64,000 bases of DNA from CAYJMQ01 sp964371555. Its GTDB lineage: Bacteria; Bdellovibrionota; JACOXK01; 2-02-FULL-40-11. Shown piece after piece: positions 1-8,934 of the stretch. How positions within the stretch are numbered: position 1 is the first letter of the stretch; each line of letters begins with the position of its first letter. The translations under genes were made by a program, and so were the position numbers. The notes beneath the pieces are model-generated. The model saw nothing but the letters and a program-made list of their open reading frames with translations, searched no databases and had not been told where the DNA came from. The stretch lies in contig CAYJMQ010000004.1 in NCBI GenBank assembly GCA_964371555.1, forward strand, positions 1 to 64,000, written 5' to 3'.

Positions 1-155
1 ATGAAAGTCCAAATGGAAAACGGTGTGATGAAAAGGGATTCTTGCAGCTGGACCATGTTCGGCCATGGGCGCTTGGGGGGAAATCATCGGAAGAAAACTT
101 ACGGATTCTTTGTGGCGAACACAATAGATGGAGAGCGCAGTCCACTTTTTTCTAG
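1..155 (+). CDS. HNH endonuclease, C-terminal fragment
   Basis: Frame 3 is open from the window edge to a TAG at 153-155 and gives about 50 residues. They contain a Cys, then LDHVRPWALGG, then SSEENLRILC and EHNRW. This is the C-terminal part of an HNH nuclease: the DH pair supplies the first His of the beta-beta-alpha-metal fold, ENLRILC and EHN the rest. The start lies outside the window. An ATG frame from position 1 to 174 overlaps it but shows no family features. HNH proteins of this type are often stand-alone genes in deltaproteobacterial-like genomes; whether this one cuts DNA is not known. Confidence 0.7.
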   Translation, partial: ESPNGKRCDEKGFLQLDHVRPWALGGKSSEENLRILCGEHNRWRAQSTFF

Positions 156-200
156 TCGAGTCCAGACAATCTGACTTTCGACTGGTGAAAGTGAAAATAG

Positions 201-223
201 AAAGAGAGCTAAGTCTCTTTTTT
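201..223 (+). terminator. Intrinsic terminator after the HNH gene
   Basis: AAAGAGA (201-207) pairs with TCTCTTT (214-220) around loop GCTAAG and runs into six T. It lies 46 nt after the HNH stop and before the opposing gene that ends at 247. Confidence 0.6.
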
Positions 224-246
224 ACAAAGGATTCGGCTTTTTTTCC

Positions 247-1431
247 TTAGCGAATAATCTCACACGTACGCCCAACTTTGTAGAATGTCTCCAGAATAAA
301 GTTGAGCTCGTCATTGGTGTGAGTCGACATGTAGCTCGTTCTCACCAATCCTTTTCCCGGCGGTGTGCCGGGGGCTACAACTGGATTTGAGAAAACGCCA
401 GCGTCGTAGATTGCTTTTGCAAAAAAGAAGGTTTTTAGATCATCACCGATATTGATGGGAATAATGGGGGTTTCTGACGGGCGTGTGTCGTAGCCCATCT
501 CATCAAATCCCTTTTTCATTTTTCGGGTATTGCGCCACAAGCGATCCACATGCTCATCTTCAGCCTCAATCAAATCGAGCACGGCTATGACAGTTGCAAC
601 AGCGGAAGGTGGCATGGAGGCACTAAAAATAAATGCCCGGGATGTATGACGAATATAATGAGTCACCTCTTTTGAAGCGGCAATGAACCCGCCAAGAGAC
701 GCAAATGACTTGCTAAAGGTTCCCATAACGATGTCGACATCGTTTGTGAGTCCAAAATGATCCGCCGTTCCACGCCCATCGCGCCCCAATACCCCAATGC
801 CATGGGCATCATCCACCATCACCCGGCTCCCATATTTTTTTGCCAATGCGACAAGACGGTCGAGATTGACAATGTCTCCCGTCATAGAGAAAACACCATC
901 GGTCACAATCAGTTTTCCGGAAATCGATTCGTGACTCTTTAGCAGGCGTTCCAGATCTTCCATATCATTATGTTCGTAGACAACCGTTTTCCCTTCAGAA
1001 AGCCGGGTCCCCTCGATAATACTTGCATGATTGTCAGCGTCTGAAAAAATAATATCGCCCGGGCCTGCCAGACATGAGATCGTGCCGAGATTGGCCTGAA
1101 ATCCAGTGCTATAGAGAACAGCGTCCTCTTTGTTCAGGAAGCGCGCAAGTTTTTCCTCAAGCTGCGTATGTAAATCGATCGTCCCATTCAAAAATCTGGA
1201 GCCTGAACAGCCGGTTCCATATTTTTCCAGTGCATATTTGGCCGCTTCTTTCACCTTCGGGTGTTGAGTCAACCCTAAATAGTTATTGGAGCCTGCCATG
1301 ACCTTTTTTTGACCATCAATGCGAACAGTCCCCCCTTCGCTATTTTCAATGACTCGAAAGTAGGGATAGAGGCCAGCTTCCTGAAGAAGTTTTACCCGGT
1401 CAAAATCACGACATTTTTTGAAAAGATCCAT
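247..1431 (-). CDS. Alpha-oxoamine synthase (BioF/Kbl/SPT-like PLP enzyme)
   Basis: A 394-aa fold-type I PLP enzyme of the alpha-oxoamine synthase family, which condenses an amino acid with an acyl-thioester and releases CO2. Visible features are NYLGL near residue 50, GSRFLNGT near 77, DNHASIIEG near 133 (His stacking on PLP), VDDAHGIGVLG (Asp207/His210) and the Schiff-base lysine in GTFSKSFASLGG (Lys241). Length and order are complete. The sequence does not settle whether the product is KAPA (BioF), 2-amino-3-oxobutyrate (Kbl) or 3-ketosphinganine (SPT). No biotin or threonine-degradation gene adjoins it. It is divergent from tsaE. Confidence 0.85.
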   Translation of the reverse strand: MDLFKKCRDFDRVKLLQEAGLYPYFRVIENSEGGTVRIDGQKKVMAGSNNYLGLTQHPKVKEAAKYALEKYGTGCSGSRFLNGTIDLHTQLEEKLARFLNKEDAVLYSTGFQANLGTISCLAGPGDIIFSDADNHASIIEGTRLSEGKTVVYEHNDMEDLERLLKSHESISGKLIVTDGVFSMTGDIVNLDRLVALAKKYGSRVMVDDAHGIGVLGRDGRGTADHFGLTNDVDIVMGTFSKSFASLGGFIAASKEVTHYIRHTSRAFIFSASMPPSAVATVIAVLDLIEAEDEHVDRLWRNTRKMKKGFDEMGYDTRPSETPIIPINIGDDLKTFFFAKAIYDAGVFSNPVVAPGTPPGKGLVRTSYMSTHTNDELNFILETFYKVGRTCEIIR

Positions 1432-1531
1432 ATGTTGAAAGTTGACACCTTCAAAATGCCATATAATCGTCAGACATTACTCAAGCTTACACGATCTTGT
1501 CAATTTCTTTTTAAATTGTTAAGAACACCAG

Positions 1532-1987
1532 ATGAATTTTAAGATGGGTTTTAAGACACTTGAATCGAATTCGGAGAGTCATACAAAACAGGTCGCAGAA
1601 ACTGTTGCAAAACTGCTACAGGGGGGGGATGTTATTGGGCTTCAGGGGGATCTTGGAGCGGGGAAAACAACATTTGTGCAGGGGTTGGCTTCCGGACTTC
1701 ATTTGAAAGAAGGGTATGTTGTGTCGAGTCCCACCTTCACATGGGTTCATGAATATCCGTGTGAAAAATTCATGCTCTATCATATTGACTTTTATCGTTT
1801 GGAAAACAGCTCAGACGCTTATTCGTTGGGGTTGGAACGGTGTTTTGATAAAAATTCAATTGTTGTTGTTGAATGGTTTGAAAAGGCGAGGGATGTTTTG
1901 CCGGAGAATATTTTTGAAATTCATTTCCAATGGAAGGACTTTCAGAGTCGAACGATTGCGATCAGCAATGACTTAATCTTTTTTTAA
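1532..1987 (+). CDS. tsaE: tRNA threonylcarbamoyladenosine biosynthesis ATPase TsaE
   Basis: A 151-aa P-loop ATPase. Walker A is GDLGAGKTT (residues 39-47), followed by the family blocks SSPTFTWVHEY, YHIDFYRL and VVVEWFEKA. TsaE works with TsaB and TsaD to make t6A37 in ANN-decoding tRNAs. Start: ATG 1532 lacks a ribosome binding site; an in-frame ATG at 1544 is an alternative. A TTGTCA at 1497-1502 with a weak TAAGAA 17 nt later would place transcription start at about the ATG. The gene is not next to tsaB or tsaD here, but other tRNA-modification genes occur in the window. Confidence 0.93.
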   Translation: MNFKMGFKTLESNSESHTKQVAETVAKLLQGGDVIGLQGDLGAGKTTFVQGLASGLHLKEGYVVSSPTFTWVHEYPCEKFMLYHIDFYRLENSSDAYSLGLERCFDKNSIVVVEWFEKARDVLPENIFEIHFQWKDFQSRTIAISNDLIFF

Positions 1988-2042
1988 TCTTTTCCGAAAA
2001 GAATAATAAGAGTGGACAACGGTTGGGGACAAAGGGGGGGCT

Positions 2043-2366
2043 ATGAGAACGGCAAAGAAGCGGTGTCAGGAAAAGAAATGCCGAAGCGAGGCAACTACCG
2101 CTCATTTCTGCAGGTTCCACTACATTGCGCGTTGGGGGGATCGACCGGAAAGACATGCTTTGAGGCGGGAAGAGAAGCTCAATTATTATATTCGTGAGAT
2201 CACAAGGCGCTATCCCGAAGAATATCTGGAAATTATCAAGCGGGACCTCTCATCAGAAGAAAGTTTCAAAAAATCACTGCGCGAAATGAACATCAAATTT
2301 GACGAAGGTGAAACCGCAAGCGAATTTGAAAGACAAGAGATTCTAAAGAAAGTAAAAAGCCGCTAG
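2043..2366 (+). CDS. Small Cys/His-cluster protein of unknown function
   Basis: 107 aa, preceded by a strong AGGGGGG ribosome binding site. The N-terminus holds Cys8, Cys13, Cys23 and His26 (C-X4-C-X9-C-X2-H, ending FCRFHYIARW), a likely zinc knuckle. The rest is charged and helical (EKLNYYIREITRRYPEEYLEIIKRDL). Short proteins with this CxxxxC...FCxxHY start occur in deltaproteobacterial-like genomes, but I know no experimental function. It lies between tsaE and miaB on the same strand and may be co-transcribed. An ATG-initiated frame from 2012 is the shadow frame. Confidence 0.7.
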   Translation: MRTAKKRCQEKKCRSEATTAHFCRFHYIARWGDRPERHALRREEKLNYYIREITRRYPEEYLEIIKRDLSSEESFKKSLREMNIKFDEGETASEFERQEILKKVKSR

Positions 2367-2416
2367 TCTCAATTATTGACGGAGTCTCTTATTTCTAATA
2401 TGAAAAAGAGATTCTT

Positions 2417-3712
2417 GTGAAATATTATCTTAAAACTTACGGCTGCCAGATGAATGTCTATGATTCCGACCGGATGACGCGGCTTCTTAAGCCGCTCAAT
2501 TTTTCGCAGACGCAGGATGAGGGAGAGGCAGATCTGATTCTTTTTAATACCTGCACGGTCCGTGAAAAGGCAAAACATAAATTCCTGAGCGATTTGGGGC
2601 GATTGAAAATGCGCAAGCGTAAATGTGAGAATTTAATGATTGGTGTGGGAGGATGCGTTGCCCAGGAAGAGGGGGAGGGACTTTTAAAACGTCTGCCGCA
2701 TCTTGATTTTGTTTTTGGGGTTGATCAGCTCGATCAGCTTCCTGCTATTTTAAAGAGGGTGAGTCGCACACGCGAGCGTATTGCGCTGACAGCCTGGGAT
2801 ACGGAGCCTAAATTTTCTCTGTCATATCTTCAACCGGCGAGAGGGCCCGTTTCCGCGTTGGTAACCATTATCAAAGGGTGCGATAAATTTTGCTCATTCT
2901 GTATTGTTCCATTCACGAGGGGACGGGAGAAGAGTCGGCATCCGGGAGAAATCGTGCAAGAGATTGAAGGGATGGTTTCAATGGGGACGCGCGAGGTGAT
3001 GCTTCTCGGGCAGAATGTGAACTCATACTTATATGAAAAGCATGATTTCCCGGCGCTGCTTCGCATGGTTTCTCAAATTAAAAACTTAAAGCGCGTTCGT
3101 TTCACAAGCCCGCATCCATCCGATTTTTGCGACGGAATGATTGCCTGCTATGTCGATCTTAAAAATCTTTGCAGGCATCTCCACCTCCCTGTGCAGGCTG
3201 GAAATAATGAAATATTAAAAAGAATGCGACGGTGGTATACCGTTGAGCGCTACCGATCGCGCATTCAAAAATTACGGGAAGCTGTCCCCGGCATTGCCGT
3301 ATCCACAGATATTATCGTTGGTTTTCCAGGAGAATCTGAAGAGGCATTTGAAGATACGCTGCGGCTCCTGAAAGATATTCGCTACGATTCTATTTTTTCT
3401 TTTGTCTATTCCCCCCGCACAGGAACCCAGGCGGGTGGGTATGAAGACGATGTGTCCCGGGAAGAAAAAGAAAGAAGACTCCATCGCCTTCAAAAACTTC
3501 AGGACGAAATCTCTCTTGAAATCAACGAATCCAAAGTGGGAGAAACGGTTGAGGTTTTGGTTGAAAAAGAATCAGAAGAAGGACTTCAAGGCAGAACCGA
3601 TACGAATAAAATTGTCCATTTTAGAGGGGATTCAAAACTTTCAGGGGAGTTTGTTTCGATCAAACTGACGAAGGCCTTTCCACACAGTTTAGCCGGCGAA
3701 TTGGCCAGTTGA
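2417..3712 (+). CDS. miaB: tRNA-2-methylthio-N6-dimethylallyladenosine synthase MiaB
   Basis: A 431-aa radical-SAM methylthiotransferase that converts i6A37 to ms2i6A37. The N-terminal UPF0004 domain has Cys10 (YGCQMN), Cys46 (NTCTVR) and Cys80 (GGCVAQ), which hold the auxiliary 4Fe-4S cluster. The radical-SAM triad is Cys155/Cys159/Cys162 (GCDKFCSFC). GQNVNSY and the C-terminal TRAM region follow. Translation starts at GTG 2417, supported by the conserved KTYGCQMN start. It is distinct from the second methylthiotransferase in this window (MtaB, 34056-35393). Confidence 0.95.
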   Translation: MKYYLKTYGCQMNVYDSDRMTRLLKPLNFSQTQDEGEADLILFNTCTVREKAKHKFLSDLGRLKMRKRKCENLMIGVGGCVAQEEGEGLLKRLPHLDFVFGVDQLDQLPAILKRVSRTRERIALTAWDTEPKFSLSYLQPARGPVSALVTIIKGCDKFCSFCIVPFTRGREKSRHPGEIVQEIEGMVSMGTREVMLLGQNVNSYLYEKHDFPALLRMVSQIKNLKRVRFTSPHPSDFCDGMIACYVDLKNLCRHLHLPVQAGNNEILKRMRRWYTVERYRSRIQKLREAVPGIAVSTDIIVGFPGESEEAFEDTLRLLKDIRYDSIFSFVYSPRTGTQAGGYEDDVSREEKERRLHRLQKLQDEISLEINESKVGETVEVLVEKESEEGLQGRTDTNKIVHFRGDSKLSGEFVSIKLTKAFPHSLAGELAS

Positions 3713-3737
3713 CAAACCAAAAATTCAAGAGTAAATT
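3709..3737 (+). promoter_or_regulatory. Sigma-70 type promoter for guaBA
   Basis: TTGACA (3709-3714), 17-nt spacer, TAAATT (3732-3737). It starts inside the miaB stop region. The predicted start near 3744 lies downstream of the GTG at 3741, which argues for the guaB start at ATG 3777. Confidence 0.5.
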
Positions 3738-3776
3738 CGCGTGCTTAAATACCTTGTTTCATCGGGTATATCAGCT

Positions 3777-5237
3777 ATGACAGAATCATTTACCGAAGGC
3801 TTCACATTCGATGATCTTCTTTTAGTTCCGCAAGAGGCGCATATTGTTCCGCGCGATGTGATTTTAAAGACAAAGCTCACAAGAGATATCAGCCTCAACA
3901 TGCCTCTCATTTCAGCGGCGATGGATACGGTGACAGAATCCAAGACGGCGATTGCGATGGCGCGCGAGGGGGGGATGGGGGTCATTCATAAAAATCTCAC
4001 CCCTGAAAAACAGGCGTTTGAAGTTGAGAAGGTGAAGAAGTCAGAAAGCGGCATGATTTTGGATCCCGTCACAATGTCTCCAGATCACAAGATCTCGGAT
4101 GCCCTGGAAGTGATGAAGCAATATAAGATTTCAGGGGTTCCAATCACACGAGATGGACAGTTGGCGGGGATTCTGACAAACCGCGATCTCAGGTTCGAAC
4201 AAAATCTTGATCTCAAAATTGGCGATGTCATGACGAAAGAAAATCTGGTGACAGCCCCCGAAGGGACAACGCTTGAACAGGCCAAAGCGATTCTTCATCG
4301 CCATCGAATTGAAAAACTCCCTGTAGTCGATGAGCGGGGATTTCTAAAAGGGCTCATTACGATTAAAGATATCGAAAAATCGATGAACTATCCCCATTCA
4401 TCGAAAGATAAATTCGGACGTCTCTTCGTTGCCGCGGCGGTCGGTATTTCAGCCGATCGGGAGCGCAGGCTGGAATGTCTGCTCAAAAGCCAGGTCGATG
4501 TCATCGTGATTGATACCGCGCATGGTCATTCCAAAAATGTGCTTGAGGCGGTTCGTGACACAAAAAAGAATTTTAAGAATGTAACCCTTATTGCCGGAAA
4601 TGTTGCAACGGGGGATGGGGCGGAAAAACTGATTCAGGCCGGGGCGGATGCTGTGAAAATAGGGGTCGGCGCAGGCTCTATTTGCACCACACGCATTGTT
4701 GCCGGCATCGGAGTTCCACAGATGAGCGCGATCTTTGATTGTGTGCGTGTTGCCCGGAAATATGGCGTGCCGCTTATTTCTGACGGTGGAATCAAATATT
4801 CGGGTGACATTATCAAAGCGCTGGCGGCCGGCGCCGATTGTGTGATGATTGGAAGTCTTTTTGCGGGAACAGATGAAAGCCCTGGAGAAACTATTCTCTA
4901 TCAGGGGAGAACCTTTAAAAGCTATCGCGGTATGGGATCGCTCGAAGCGATGAAGCAGGGGAGTGGCGATCGTTATGCGCAAGCGGAGGTGGAGTTGCTT
5001 GAAAAATTTGTCCCCGAAGGGATTGAGGGGATGGTTCCCCACAAAGGTCCCCTCTCGGTGTCGCTCTATCAGCTTCTTGGAGGGATTCGGGCCGGAATGG
5101 GATATGTCGGCTGCCAAACGATTGCAGAGCTTCATGAGCGGGCCAAATTTATCCGGATTACCTCTCAGGGCCTTAGAGAGAGTCATGTGCATGATGTGAT
5201 TATTACCAAAGAGGCCCCCAATTACCGGTCGACCTAA
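3777..5237 (+). CDS. guaB: Inosine-5'-monophosphate dehydrogenase
   Basis: NAD-dependent oxidation of IMP to XMP, the committed step of GMP synthesis. 486 aa from ATG 3777 (MTESFTEGFTFDDLLL). The frame is open further upstream to GTG 3741, but a promoter covers that stretch. Two CBS repeats (about residues 95-205) interrupt the TIM barrel. The catalytic loop is GAGSICTTRIV with the active Cys near 303. GGIKYSGDI, the GSLFAGTDESPGE segment and the mobile flap (YRGMGSLEAM) are present. The stop codon is followed directly by the guaA start. Confidence 0.96.
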   Translation: MTESFTEGFTFDDLLLVPQEAHIVPRDVILKTKLTRDISLNMPLISAAMDTVTESKTAIAMAREGGMGVIHKNLTPEKQAFEVEKVKKSESGMILDPVTMSPDHKISDALEVMKQYKISGVPITRDGQLAGILTNRDLRFEQNLDLKIGDVMTKENLVTAPEGTTLEQAKAILHRHRIEKLPVVDERGFLKGLITIKDIEKSMNYPHSSKDKFGRLFVAAAVGISADRERRLECLLKSQVDVIVIDTAHGHSKNVLEAVRDTKKNFKNVTLIAGNVATGDGAEKLIQAGADAVKIGVGAGSICTTRIVAGIGVPQMSAIFDCVRVARKYGVPLISDGGIKYSGDIIKALAAGADCVMIGSLFAGTDESPGETILYQGRTFKSYRGMGSLEAMKQGSGDRYAQAEVELLEKFVPEGIEGMVPHKGPLSVSLYQLLGGIRAGMGYVGCQTIAELHERAKFIRITSQGLRESHVHDVIITKEAPNYRST

Positions 5238-6770
5238 ATGCGCCAACGAATTCTCATTCTCGATTTTGGTTCACAATATACACAACTGATTGCGCGCCGG
5301 ATTCGTGAATGTAATATCTATTGCGAGATTCATCCCTATTCATTGAAATTAGAAGAGATTGTTTCATTCCGGCCAGCGGGGGTGGTTCTTTCGGGGGGAC
5401 CTGCGTCGGTGTTGTCTCCAGATGCTTATTTGATTGATCCAAAAATCTTTGAGTTAAACATTCCGATCTTGGGGATTTGCTATGGAATGCAGCTTATAGT
5501 GAAAGCGCTCGGCGGAAAAGTGGTGAAAGCCGAAGCGCGGGAATATGGTCGTGCGACGATCGAGCTTTGCGCCTCATCTCAACTTTTCTCCGGCTTTAAA
5601 ACGGGAGAAAAGCTGCGGGTGTGGATGAGCCACGGCGATCGGATTGAAGATCTGTCAAAAAACTTTATCTCTATCGCAACCTCAGAAAATTCGAAGGTTG
5701 CCGCCTGTCAGGATGAGGCGAGAAAATTTTACGCGCTTCAATTTCATCCGGAAGTGGTTCATACGCCAGAGGGGAAAAGGATCCTTTCAAATTTTTTGTT
5801 CCTGATTTGTAATTTAAGCCCCTCCTGGACGATGCGATCGTTCATTGACTATTCCATTGAGGCGGTTCGAAAACAGGTGGGCGATCACCATGTTATTTTG
5901 GGGGTAAGCGGGGGGGTCGATTCATCGGTAACCGCCGCTCTTCTGAAACGAGCCATTCCCAATCAGCTCACATTGATTTTCATCAATAATGGATTTTTAA
6001 GGCTCAATGAGGAAAAAAAAGTTGTCGAATTTTTTCATGACTATGATCTTCGTTATGTTGATGCAAGCGAGCGATTTTTAACAGCGCTCAAAGGGGTTAC
6101 CGATCCAGAAGAGAAAAGAAAAAAGATCGGTCATATCTTTATTGAAATCTTTGAAGAAGAGGCCAGAAAAATTCCCAAAGCAAAATTTCTGGGGCAGGGG
6201 ACACTCTATCCGGATGTGATTGAATCACGATCATTTAAAGGCCCCTCTGCAACGATCAAAACGCATCATAATGTGGGGGGACTCCCGCCAAAGATGAATC
6301 TTGAACTGATTGAGCCTCTCCGTGAGCTCTTTAAAGATGAGGTGCGTCTTCTTGGAAAAGAACTTCAAATGCCGAATGAGTTGATTTTCAGACAACCATT
6401 TCCGGGGCCGGGGCTTGCGGTGCGGATTCTGGGTGAAGTGACGGTGGCCAGGCTTTCGGCTCTTCAGAAAGCGGATCATATTGTTGTTTCAGAGATTAAA
6501 GAAGCAGGGCTCTACCATAAAATCTGGCAGTCATTTGCCGTGCTCCTTCCCATAAAAACCGTCGGTGTCATGGGGGATGAGCGGACATACGAACATGTCA
6601 TCGCGGTTCGCGCCGTCAAAAGCGAAGATGGCATGACCGCCGACTGGGTCGATCTCCCGCACGAACTTCTCGCCCGTATTTCAAACCGCATCATTAATGA
6701 GGTCTCCGGCATCAATCGTGTTGTCTACGACATTTCTTCCAAGCCACCCAGCACGATTGAGTGGGAGTAA
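5238..6770 (+). CDS. guaA: GMP synthase (glutamine-hydrolysing)
   Basis: A 510-aa two-domain enzyme converting XMP to GMP. The class I glutamine amidotransferase domain has the nucleophile Cys81 in GICYGMQLI and the HPEVVHT motif. The ATP pyrophosphatase domain begins with the PP-loop SGGVDSS, and the C-terminal dimerisation domain ends in the usual PPSTIEWE. ATG 5238 follows the guaB stop with no gap, so the pair is translationally linked. Confidence 0.97.
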   Translation: MRQRILILDFGSQYTQLIARRIRECNIYCEIHPYSLKLEEIVSFRPAGVVLSGGPASVLSPDAYLIDPKIFELNIPILGICYGMQLIVKALGGKVVKAEAREYGRATIELCASSQLFSGFKTGEKLRVWMSHGDRIEDLSKNFISIATSENSKVAACQDEARKFYALQFHPEVVHTPEGKRILSNFLFLICNLSPSWTMRSFIDYSIEAVRKQVGDHHVILGVSGGVDSSVTAALLKRAIPNQLTLIFINNGFLRLNEEKKVVEFFHDYDLRYVDASERFLTALKGVTDPEEKRKKIGHIFIEIFEEEARKIPKAKFLGQGTLYPDVIESRSFKGPSATIKTHHNVGGLPPKMNLELIEPLRELFKDEVRLLGKELQMPNELIFRQPFPGPGLAVRILGEVTVARLSALQKADHIVVSEIKEAGLYHKIWQSFAVLLPIKTVGVMGDERTYEHVIAVRAVKSEDGMTADWVDLPHELLARISNRIINEVSGINRVVYDISSKPPSTIEWE

Positions 6771-6819
6771 AAAAACCCTTTGCAATTCGATATTTTTTTG
6801 AATAACTTTTCTGCCTCAC

Positions 6820-6894
6820 AGGCGCGTAGCTCAGCGGTAGAGCACTACTTTGACGTAGTAGGGGTCGTGAGTTCAATCCTCACCGCGCCTACCA
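6820..6894 (+). tRNA. tRNA-Val (anticodon GAC), CCA encoded
   Basis: Cloverleaf: acceptor AGGCGCG/CGCGCCT, D-stem GCTC/GAGC, anticodon stem CTACT/AGTAG with loop TTGACGT, T-stem GTGAG/CTCAC with TTCAATC. Discriminator A and an encoded CCA (6892-6894) follow. Anticodon GAC reads GUC/GUU. Confidence 0.95.
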
Positions 6895-6909
6895 TTTCTT
6901 CGAAATGGT
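6891..6909 (+). terminator. Hairpin directly after tRNA-Val
   Basis: ACCATTTC and GAAATGGT pair around TTC; the 5' arm begins with the tRNA's own ACCA end. No T-run follows, so it may mark a processing site rather than a terminator. In the rest of the gap to thrS (6910-7019) I see only AT-rich sequence with TATA-like boxes just before the ATG and no gene. Confidence 0.35.
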
Positions 6910-7019
6910 TCGTCTCCTGATTTATGACTCGGCGTCATTTTCGAAAATCGCTTGCAGAATCAGAACTGCTCATATATATGTAATTTTATCTTTTGCCATG
7001 ATGACCTTTTATATATTCC

Positions 7020-8927
7020 ATGAAAAAAATTGAGCTGACCTTTCCTGATGGATCGCATCAGGCCTTCCCATCCGGTGTTGTTGGCTTGGAAGTAGTCAAA
7101 AAGTTTCCATCTCTTGCCGCGATCGCGCTAAAAATTGATGATGCCGCAATTATCGATCTCATGACCCCTATTGAGAAGGATTGCCATGTCCGGATTTTAA
7201 CGCCCAAAGATCGCGACGCTTTGGAAGTTCTCCGTCACTCCACAGCCCACATTATGAGTGAAGCGGTTCAACAGATTTTCCCGGACGCAAAGGTAACCAT
7301 AGGCCCCGCGACCGAACAGGGATTTTATTACGACTACGACTTTGAGCCGGGCTTCACCCCTGAAGATTTAAATAAAATTGAGAAGAAAATGTCAGAAATT
7401 ATTGAATCCAAAAGCCCTTTTCAAAGAACGACAATCGATAAAAAAGAGGCGCTTAAAAAATTTCGTCTGATGAATGAGAATTATAAAGTTGAAATTTTAA
7501 ATCAAATTCCGGAAGAAAAGGTGAGCATCTATAAACATGGAAAGTGGGAGGATCTCTGTCGGGGGCCGCATCTTCCTCACACAGGATGGGTAAAGGCTTT
7601 TAAACTCCTATCGATTGCCGGGGCCTATTGGCGCGGCAATGTCAAAAACAAAATGCTTCAGAGAATTTATGGAACCGCTTTTTTTTCAGAAAAAGAGCTG
7701 GGGGATTTTTTGCATCAGCTTGAAGAGGGGAAAAAAAGGGATCACAGAAAGCTTGCAAAAGAGCTCGATCTTTTGAGTTTTCACCCCGAATCGCCGGCAA
7801 GTCCCTTTTTTCATCCGAAAGGGGAGATGATCTATAGCGAACTTATCAGTTACTGGAAAGAGACGCATCTGGCACGGCATTATGAGTTTGTAAAAACCCC
7901 CTTTATTTTGAGCTCTGAGCTCTGGCATCGAAGCGGCCATTATGAAAATTATAAGGAAAACATGTATTTCGTAAACATTGATGAACAGGAATATTCAGTC
8001 AAACCGATGAATTGCCCGGGGCATATTCTGATTTTTCAATCGCATAAACATTCGTACCGTGAATTTCCAATTCGTCTTGCCGAGATAGGGCAGGTCCACC
8101 GGCATGAACTCTCCGGTGTGGCCCACGGTCTCATGCGTGTGAGAACCTTCTCGATTGATGACGCGCATATCTTTTGTCGGGAGGATCAGATTGAAGGGGA
8201 GATCTCTTCTGTCGTCGAGCTGATTCTTACCATGTATAAAACGTTTGGTTTTCATGAATATAAAATGGAGCTCTCCACACGCCCTGAAAAATCGATTGGG
8301 GGGGATGAGATGTGGGCAGCCGCTATTTCGGCGCTTGAAAACGCCCTGAAGAAAACAAAATTAGAGTATCAGATCAACCCCGGTGAAGGGGCATTCTATG
8401 GACCTAAAATCGATTTTCATGTGAAAGATATTCTTGGAAGAATGTGGCAGTGCGGCACGATTCAGCTTGATTTTTCGATGCCAGAACGTTTCGATTTGAC
8501 TTATACGGGGAGCGATGGGAAAGAACATCGTCCGGTGATGATCCATCGCGCCGTTTATGGTTCTCTTGAGCGTTTTTTGGGGATTCTCATCGAGCATTAT
8601 GGCGGGGCTTTCCCCGTTTGGCTCTCCCCGGTTCAAGCGATTGTTATGAACGTAACCGATCATCAGCTCTCCTATGCCCAAAAAATTTATGAGGACTTGG
8701 GAAAGGGGGGGGGAATCCGCGCCGATTCGGATTTTAGAAATGAAAAACTCGGGTTTAAAATCCGGGAAGCGCAGCTTAAAAAAATTCCCTACATGGTCAT
8801 CATCGGAGATCGGGAGATGGAGTCTCAAACGCTTTCTCTCAGAGAGAGGGGTGGAAAGACATCCGGAGGGGTTCCTTTAGAGGAGTTTCTCAAACGCATT
8901 AAAAACGAAGTCGAACAAAGGAGGTAA
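7020..8927 (+). CDS. thrS: Threonyl-tRNA synthetase
   Basis: 635 aa, full length for class II ThrRS: TGS domain (about 1-60), editing domain with the HSTAHIMSEAV and CRGPHLP zinc/editing motifs (about 75-225), catalytic core with MNCPGH (Cys zinc ligand), RxxEIG..HRHELSGV, GEGAFYGPKID and the motif 3 region HRAVYGSLERFLG, then the anticodon-binding domain. No ribosome binding site is obvious before ATG 7020; the start is set by the conserved N-terminus MKKIELTFPDG. It heads the translation operon and its last bases carry the infC ribosome binding site. Confidence 0.97.
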   Translation: MKKIELTFPDGSHQAFPSGVVGLEVVKKFPSLAAIALKIDDAAIIDLMTPIEKDCHVRILTPKDRDALEVLRHSTAHIMSEAVQQIFPDAKVTIGPATEQGFYYDYDFEPGFTPEDLNKIEKKMSEIIESKSPFQRTTIDKKEALKKFRLMNENYKVEILNQIPEEKVSIYKHGKWEDLCRGPHLPHTGWVKAFKLLSIAGAYWRGNVKNKMLQRIYGTAFFSEKELGDFLHQLEEGKKRDHRKLAKELDLLSFHPESPASPFFHPKGEMIYSELISYWKETHLARHYEFVKTPFILSSELWHRSGHYENYKENMYFVNIDEQEYSVKPMNCPGHILIFQSHKHSYREFPIRLAEIGQVHRHELSGVAHGLMRVRTFSIDDAHIFCREDQIEGEISSVVELILTMYKTFGFHEYKMELSTRPEKSIGGDEMWAAAISALENALKKTKLEYQINPGEGAFYGPKIDFHVKDILGRMWQCGTIQLDFSMPERFDLTYTGSDGKEHRPVMIHRAVYGSLERFLGILIEHYGGAFPVWLSPVQAIVMNVTDHQLSYAQKIYEDLGKGGGIRADSDFRNEKLGFKIREAQLKKIPYMVIIGDREMESQTLSLRERGGKTSGGVPLEEFLKRIKNEVEQRR

Positions 8928-8934
8928 TACTATT
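8917..8934 (+). promoter_or_regulatory. Strong ribosome binding site with AUU start of infC
   Basis: AAAGGAGGT (8917-8925) overlaps the thrS stop codon and lies 7 nt before ATT (8932-8934). The first in-frame ATG (9004) would delete the first 24 residues of IF-3. In enterobacteria the non-canonical AUU lets IF-3 repress its own synthesis; the same control is inferred here. Confidence 0.85.

Noticed and set aside
1442..1467. TTGACA and TATAAT on the plus strand upstream of tsaE
   Set aside because: Both hexamers are perfect but the spacer is only 14 nt, too short for normal sigma-70 use.
2400..2420. Tiny ORF MKKRFL whose stop overlaps the GTG start of miaB, like a leader peptide
   Set aside because: Six codons with no ribosome binding site; coincidence of an AT-rich spacer is more likely.
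4449..5246. 265-aa open frame antisense to guaB
   Set aside because: It mirrors guaB codons, has no domain, no ribosome binding site and biased composition; shadow frame.
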